DNA from: Pseudomonadota bacterium
GTDB lineage: Bacteria; Myxococcota; Myxococcia; Myxococcales; Anaeromyxobacteraceae
Direction: 5' to 3'
NCBI GenBank assembly: GCA_023419875.1
Contig: JAEZXM010000010.1
Coordinates: 1-17,389 of the forward strand
Length of the DNA: 17,389 bases
The notes beneath the pieces were generated by a model. It had not been told where the DNA came from. It did no database searches and worked only from the letters and a program-made list of their open reading frames with translations. The position numbers were made by a program, and so were the translations under genes. This document shows, in pieces, positions 14,428-17,389 of the stretch (position 1 is its first letter; the number at the start of each line of letters is the position of its first letter).

Positions 14428-15966
14428 ATGAGGCTCGAAGGGCTGCGGAACCGCGGGGCCCGGATCGCGCTGGCGATCGCCGGGCGGCTGCCCGCGCGCC
14501 TGGTGGCGACGCTGGAGCGAGCGGTGCGGCGGATCCCGGCCGTCCGCGCCCGCCTCCGCCTCGAGCTCGAGCCCGTGCTCCAGGAGCTCGCTCCCACCGT
14601 GAAGCCGTACCGCGGACGCCGGCCGGACGTCTCCCGGCTTCCGGCCGAGGGAAGGCCGCGCGAGGAGCTCCTCCGCGAGCTGGACGCGCTCGCGGCGGAG
14701 GAGGCACCGCGCTGGCGCGATGGCCTCGTCTCCGGGGCCGTCTACCACGGCGATCCCGGGCACTCGGCGTTCCTCTCCGAGGTCTATTCCAAGCAGATCC
14801 AGGCGAACCCCCTCCACGCGGACGTCTGGCCCTCGATCACCGCGTTCGAGGCGGAGATCGTCGCCATGACGGCGGCGATGCTCGGCGGAGATCCCGGCGA
14901 GGTGCGCCCCGATCGGAAGATCGTGGGGGCGGTCAGCTCGGGCGGGACCGAGTCCATCCTCCTCGCCATGAAGGCCTACCGGGATCGCGCCCGCTCGCGC
15001 GGGCTCGAGCGGCCGGAGATCGTCGCCCCGACGACCGCCCACGTCGCGTTCGACAAGGCCTCGTTGCTCTTCGACATGCCCATCCGCCGGGTCCCGGTGG
15101 GCTCCGGCGGCGTCGCCGACCCCGCGGCGATGCGGCGGGCGGTCAACGGGCGCACCGCGGTGCTGGTCGCGTCCGCGCCCGCGTTCCCGCACGGCCTCGT
15201 CGATCCGGTGCCGGAGCTCGCGGAGCTGGCGTCGCGGCGGCGGGTCGGCCTGCACGTGGACGCGTGCCTCGGCGGCTTCGTGCTCCCCTTCGCCCGGCAG
15301 CTCGGATACCCGGTGCCGCCGTTCGACTTCGCCGTGCCCGGCGTGACCTCGATGTCCGCCGACACGCACAAGTACGGCTACGCGCCCAAGGGCACGAGCG
15401 TCGTGCTCTACCGCGGGAGCGAGCTGCGGTCGTACCAGTGGTTCACCTCGACCGACTGGCCCGGCGGGCTCTACCTCTCGCCGACGCTCGCGGGGAGCCG
15501 CCCCGGCGCGCTCTCGGCGGCGGCGTGGGCGGCGATGCTCGCGCTCGGCGAGCGCGGTTACCGCGAGGCGGCGGGGCGCATCCTGAAGGCGGCCGAGGGC
15601 GTGAAGGACGCCGTCCGGGCGGTGCCCGAGCTCCGGCTGGTGGGGGATCCGCTCTTCGTCGTCGCGTTCACCTCGGAGGTGCTCGACGTCTACCGGGTGC
15701 TCGACGGCATGGGCCGGCGGGGCTGGAGCCTCAACGGCCTCCAGCGGCCGCCGGCGGTCCACCTCGCGGTGACGTTGCGCCACGCGCAGCCGGGCGTCGT
15801 GGACCGGTTCCGGGCGGACCTCGCCGCCGCCACCGCCGAGGCGCGGGCCGCCCCGGCGGAAGGCGGCGGCCTGGCCCCGATCTACGGCCTGGCCGGTCGC
15901 CTCCCGCTGCGCGGTGTCGTGGACGACATGCTGCGGGCCTACCTCGACATGCTGTACGGACCGTGA
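14428..15966 (+). CDS. Sphingosine-1-phosphate lyase-like PLP-dependent enzyme
   Basis: A 512-residue fold-type I PLP enzyme of the group II decarboxylase superfamily, closely matching my memory of bacterial S1P lyases such as that of Symbiobacterium. Supporting stretches: SGAVYHGDPGHSAFL, NPLHADVWPSITAFEAEIV, SSGGTESILLAMKAYRD, TTAHVAFDKA (His205, expected to stack on PLP), HVDACLGGF (Asp278, expected to contact the pyridine N), SADTHKYGYAPKG (Lys315, the Schiff-base lysine), DWPGGLYLSPTLAGSRPG and WSLNGLQRPP. S1P lyase cleaves phosphorylated sphingoid bases to phosphoethanolamine and a fatty aldehyde. The N-terminus has an amphipathic basic stretch (~8-45) rather than a clear membrane helix, so it may be soluble or peripheral. 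The Shine-Dalgarno sequence GGGAGGAGGG precedes the ATG. It lies 12 bp after the kinase gene. Confidence 0.93.
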   Translation: MRLEGLRNRGARIALAIAGRLPARLVATLERAVRRIPAVRARLRLELEPVLQELAPTVKPYRGRRPDVSRLPAEGRPREELLRELDALAAEEAPRWRDGLVSGAVYHGDPGHSAFLSEVYSKQIQANPLHADVWPSITAFEAEIVAMTAAMLGGDPGEVRPDRKIVGAVSSGGTESILLAMKAYRDRARSRGLERPEIVAPTTAHVAFDKASLLFDMPIRRVPVGSGGVADPAAMRRAVNGRTAVLVASAPAFPHGLVDPVPELAELASRRRVGLHVDACLGGFVLPFARQLGYPVPPFDFAVPGVTSMSADTHKYGYAPKGTSVVLYRGSELRSYQWFTSTDWPGGLYLSPTLAGSRPGALSAAAWAAMLALGERGYREAAGRILKAAEGVKDAVRAVPELRLVGDPLFVVAFTSEVLDVYRVLDGMGRRGWSLNGLQRPPAVHLAVTLRHAQPGVVDRFRADLAAATAEARAAPAEGGGLAPIYGLAGRLPLRGVVDDMLRAYLDMLYGP

Positions 15967-15967
15967 A

Positions 15968-16009
15968 CCGTGAGCTTCACGGAGGCGACGCTCCGGGGCG
16001 TCCGTCGCC
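15968..16009 (+). terminator. Tandem GC hairpins after the lyase gene
   Basis: CCGTGA-GCT-TCACGG (15968-15982) starts one base after the lyase stop codon (TGA 15964-15966). It is followed directly by GGCGACG (15984-15990) pairing with CGTCGCC (16003-16009), with a possible inner GACGC/GCGTC alternative. The two stacked perfect stems sit where the operon should end. There is no T-tract, so a strong intrinsic terminator is not assured. Confidence 0.4.
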
Positions 16010-16071
16010 CCGCGCCGTCGTCGCCCCGTCGCTTGCCCGTCCCGCCCGCTCCGTGCGACGCTCCCGTCCTC

Positions 16072-16091
16072 CCGCCGGCATTCCGCCGGCA
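16072..16091 (+). promoter_or_regulatory. Paired 9-bp direct repeats upstream of the DUF2059 gene
   Basis: CCGCCGGCA occurs at 16072-16080 and again at 16083-16091, an 11-bp period, with a self-complementary GCCGGC core in each copy. The pair ends 21 bases before the ATG at 16113. Spacing of one helical turn suits a dimeric regulator, but GC-rich sequence yields such repeats by chance fairly often. Confidence 0.3.
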
Positions 16092-16112
16092 CACGCTCGC
16101 TCCGGGGGAACC

Positions 16113-16637
16113 ATGAGAGTCGCCGTCGTCGCCGCACTGCTCCTCGTCTCCGCCTCGCCCGCGGCCCGTGCCGCCGAGTCGGCCGACGCCATGGCGACCG
16201 ACCTCGCGCGCATGATGATGCCGCAGTCCACCTACGAGCAGCTCGTCTCCACGATGGACGCCCAGATGCGGCAGACGATGGCGCCGATGATCCAGAAGCT
16301 CGCGCCCGACGTCGACCCCGAGGAGCTCGTGCCCGTGTTCGCCGACGAGCTCGCCGCGATGGTGCGCACGCTCATGCCGAGCTACGACGAGATGAGCGCG
16401 CTCCAGGCGAAGATCCTCGCCAAGCACTACACCGTCGCCGAGCTGAAGGAGCTCCGGGCGTTCTACCGGAGCCCTCTCGGGCAGAAGTCGATCCGGATCA
16501 CGCCCGAGGTGATGAAGGACGTGACGTCGTGGGTGCAGAGCTCGCTCACCGAGCGGATGCCCGCCGCCATGCAGGAGTTCCAGCAGGCGGTGGAGCCCAA
16601 GATCCGGGAGTACGTGCGGACGAAGGGGAAGAAGTAG
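16113..16637 (+). CDS. Secreted DUF2059-domain protein
   Basis: A 174-residue exported protein. Residues 1-20 are a signal peptide (RVAVVAALLLVSASPAARA, cut near AES). The remainder is helical, Met-rich in its first third (ARMMMPQ, MDAQMRQTMAPM), and then carries the DUF2059 signature YTVAELKELRAFYRSPLGQK around residues 108-127, with a charged C-terminal end. DUF2059 proteins are widespread periplasmic proteins of unknown function. The ATG at 16113 is preceded by a GGGGGA purine run and by paired direct repeats. The convergent TerB-like gene ends three bases after this stop, so transcripts from the two genes must overlap or terminate inside each other. Confidence 0.85.
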   Translation: MRVAVVAALLLVSASPAARAAESADAMATDLARMMMPQSTYEQLVSTMDAQMRQTMAPMIQKLAPDVDPEELVPVFADELAAMVRTLMPSYDEMSALQAKILAKHYTVAELKELRAFYRSPLGQKSIRITPEVMKDVTSWVQSSLTERMPAAMQEFQQAVEPKIREYVRTKGKK

Positions 16638-16640
16638 CGC

Positions 16641-17210
16641 CTATCCGAAGCTCGCCGCGAGCTGGTCGAGCACCCGCTGCTCGGCGGCCGAGATCTTGCC
16701 CATGCCCAGGAAGCCGCCCGAGGCCTCGGCGGTCGCCCGGGTGGCGTGGAGGAGCTGCTCCTTCAGCTGGGCGCGCTCCGCCGCGGTCATGCCCTCGCAG
16801 AGGCCCTCGACGTAGGTCCGCCAGGCGTCGAGGAGCTTCGGCTCGGGCCGGTGCGTGAGCCACCGCTCGAGGAGCTCTCGCTCCATCGTGCCGGGCTTCA
16901 TCCCCTTGTTGTCGGCGTGCTCGAGCACCGCCCTCCGCTCGTCCTCGTCGATCCGGCCGTCCGCCCAGGCGACCTCGACGAGCGGCACCGTCGCGAGCGC
17001 CGCCACGAGCTCCGGCTTCACTTCGAGCTGGACGAGCCTCGTGAGGATCGCGTCGCTCTTGATGCCCGAGACGGCCGAGAGCGCCTCCTTGGTCTCGGCG
17101 GTGCGCTTCAGGGCCCGGAGCTTCTCGATGAGCACCTTGTCCTGCTCGAGGAAGAAGGACTCCTCCAGGGCGCGGGCGGCGAGGTCGTTGGGCTTCTTCG
17201 GTCCTGTCAT
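16641..17210 (-). CDS. TerB-like helical protein, unknown function (189 aa)
   Basis: A 189-residue, soluble, mainly helical protein without signal peptide or Cys. Residues 77-95 (LVEVAWADGRIDEDERRAV) match the acidic A-DG-ID--E motif of the TerB/DjlA-like fold, which typically binds metal or partner proteins. A second conserved-looking stretch, GGFLGMGKISAAEQRVLD, lies at 165-182. The first ~70 residues form a separate charged helical section (EESFFLEQDKVLIEKLRALKR). GAGGAG lies seven bases upstream of the ATG (17218-17223 on the plus strand), fixing the start. The fold assignment comes from one motif, so a different helical family is possible. It lies 39 bp downstream of the partial gene at the window edge and is convergent with the DUF2059 gene. 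Confidence 0.8.
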   Translation of the reverse strand: MTGPKKPNDLAARALEESFFLEQDKVLIEKLRALKRTAETKEALSAVSGIKSDAILTRLVQLEVKPELVAALATVPLVEVAWADGRIDEDERRAVLEHADNKGMKPGTMERELLERWLTHRPEPKLLDAWRTYVEGLCEGMTAAERAQLKEQLLHATRATAEASGGFLGMGKISAAEQRVLDQLAASFG

Positions 17211-17249
17211 GCTGCGGCTCCTCTCGGTGAACCTCGGGGTCCGCCGGCG

Positions 17250-17389
17250 TTATCCCCCGGCCCGCTCCAGCCGGGCCAGCCATTCCTCCGAGAGCCCGGC
17301 GGCCCGGGCGCCCCGGCGGACCACCTCCCGCCAGGCGGCGGCCGGCGGGGCCTCGGCCGGGAGGCGGCGGGCCGGGGCGGTCCGGTAGG
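17250..17389 (-). CDS. C-terminal end of an unidentified protein (partial)
   Basis: Reading the minus strand into the window, one frame stays open to a TAA at 17250-17252 and gives 45 residues ending GLSEEWLARLERAGG. The segment is Ala/Arg/Pro-rich, then has WREVVRRGARAAGLSEEWLARL, an amphipathic helix pair. A C-terminus of this shape is reminiscent of gamma-glutamylcyclotransferase-like (AIG2-type) proteins, but too little is visible to claim it. The TerB-like gene starts 39 bp downstream on the same strand, consistent with an operon. The other two frames through this stretch look like shadows. Confidence 0.45.
   Translation of the reverse strand, partial: YRTAPARRLPAEAPPAAAWREVVRRGARAAGLSEEWLARLERAGG

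Noticed and set aside
12844..16137. A 1097-codon minus-strand open frame opposite kinase and lyase
   Set aside because: Shadow of two well-supported plus-strand genes; no recognisable motif and no plausible start.
12453..16637. A 1394-codon open frame spanning the kinase and lyase genes on the plus strand
   Set aside because: Up to about 16100 it is Arg/Pro/Gly-rich shadow sequence of the real genes in another frame. Only its last part, from ATG 16113, is a real gene (DUF2059).
16546..17283. A 245-codon minus-strand frame starting MAGPAGAGRG
   Set aside because: It overlaps the TerB-like gene in another frame, lacks any motif, and the TerB-like frame has a good ribosome site and helical, charged protein content.

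Overview
This is a very GC-rich window with few and short intergenic gaps. It looks like chromosomal DNA from a Myxococcota (delta-proteobacterial) bacterium, perhaps an Anaeromyxobacter relative. The clearest clue is the large secreted protease, which ends in a MYXO-CTERM-type tail: a Gly-rich stretch with one Cys, a hydrophobic helix, then RRRR. The wording of the transposase fragment and the general gene content fit the same group. I see no rRNA, tRNA, CRISPR array, phage module or complete insertion sequence.

Layout, left to right. (1) Positions 1-357: C-terminal part of a Y1/REP-associated-type transposase, with a strong dyad about 70 bp downstream. (2) 629-1610: a tiny Pro-rich hypothetical on the minus strand, and a secreted SGNH-hydrolase-like protein whose catalytic blocks are degenerate. 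(3) 1738-3747: an acyl-CoA-binding protein followed by a CrtI/retinol-saturase-like flavin oxidoreductase, with a nested hairpin between them. (4) 3834-4838, minus: an AraC-family regulator, divergent from (5) 4958-10243: a 1761-residue secreted subtilisin-type protease with FN3 modules, a MAM-like module, five tandem Ig-like repeats and a MYXO-CTERM tail. (6) 10250-12418, minus: a membrane protein with a TPR-like tail and, upstream of it, a periplasmic PQQ-type sugar dehydrogenase. (7) 12523-15966, plus: a small membrane protein, then a tight pair of an unusual FGGY kinase and a sphingosine-1-phosphate-lyase-like PLP enzyme 12 bp apart. (8) 16113-17389: a secreted DUF2059 protein converging on a TerB-like helical protein, and the C-terminal end of one more minus-strand gene.

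The strongest candidate for undescribed biology is the FGGY-kinase/S1P-lyase pair. S1P lyase acts only on a phosphorylated amino alcohol, so a co-transcribed kinase of a sugar/polyol-kinase family suggests a phosphorylate-then-cleave pathway with an unknown substrate. The acyl-CoA-binding protein and retinol-saturase-like enzyme suggest a wider lipid theme, but that link is inference. Otherwise the window is mostly ordinary chromosomal genes.
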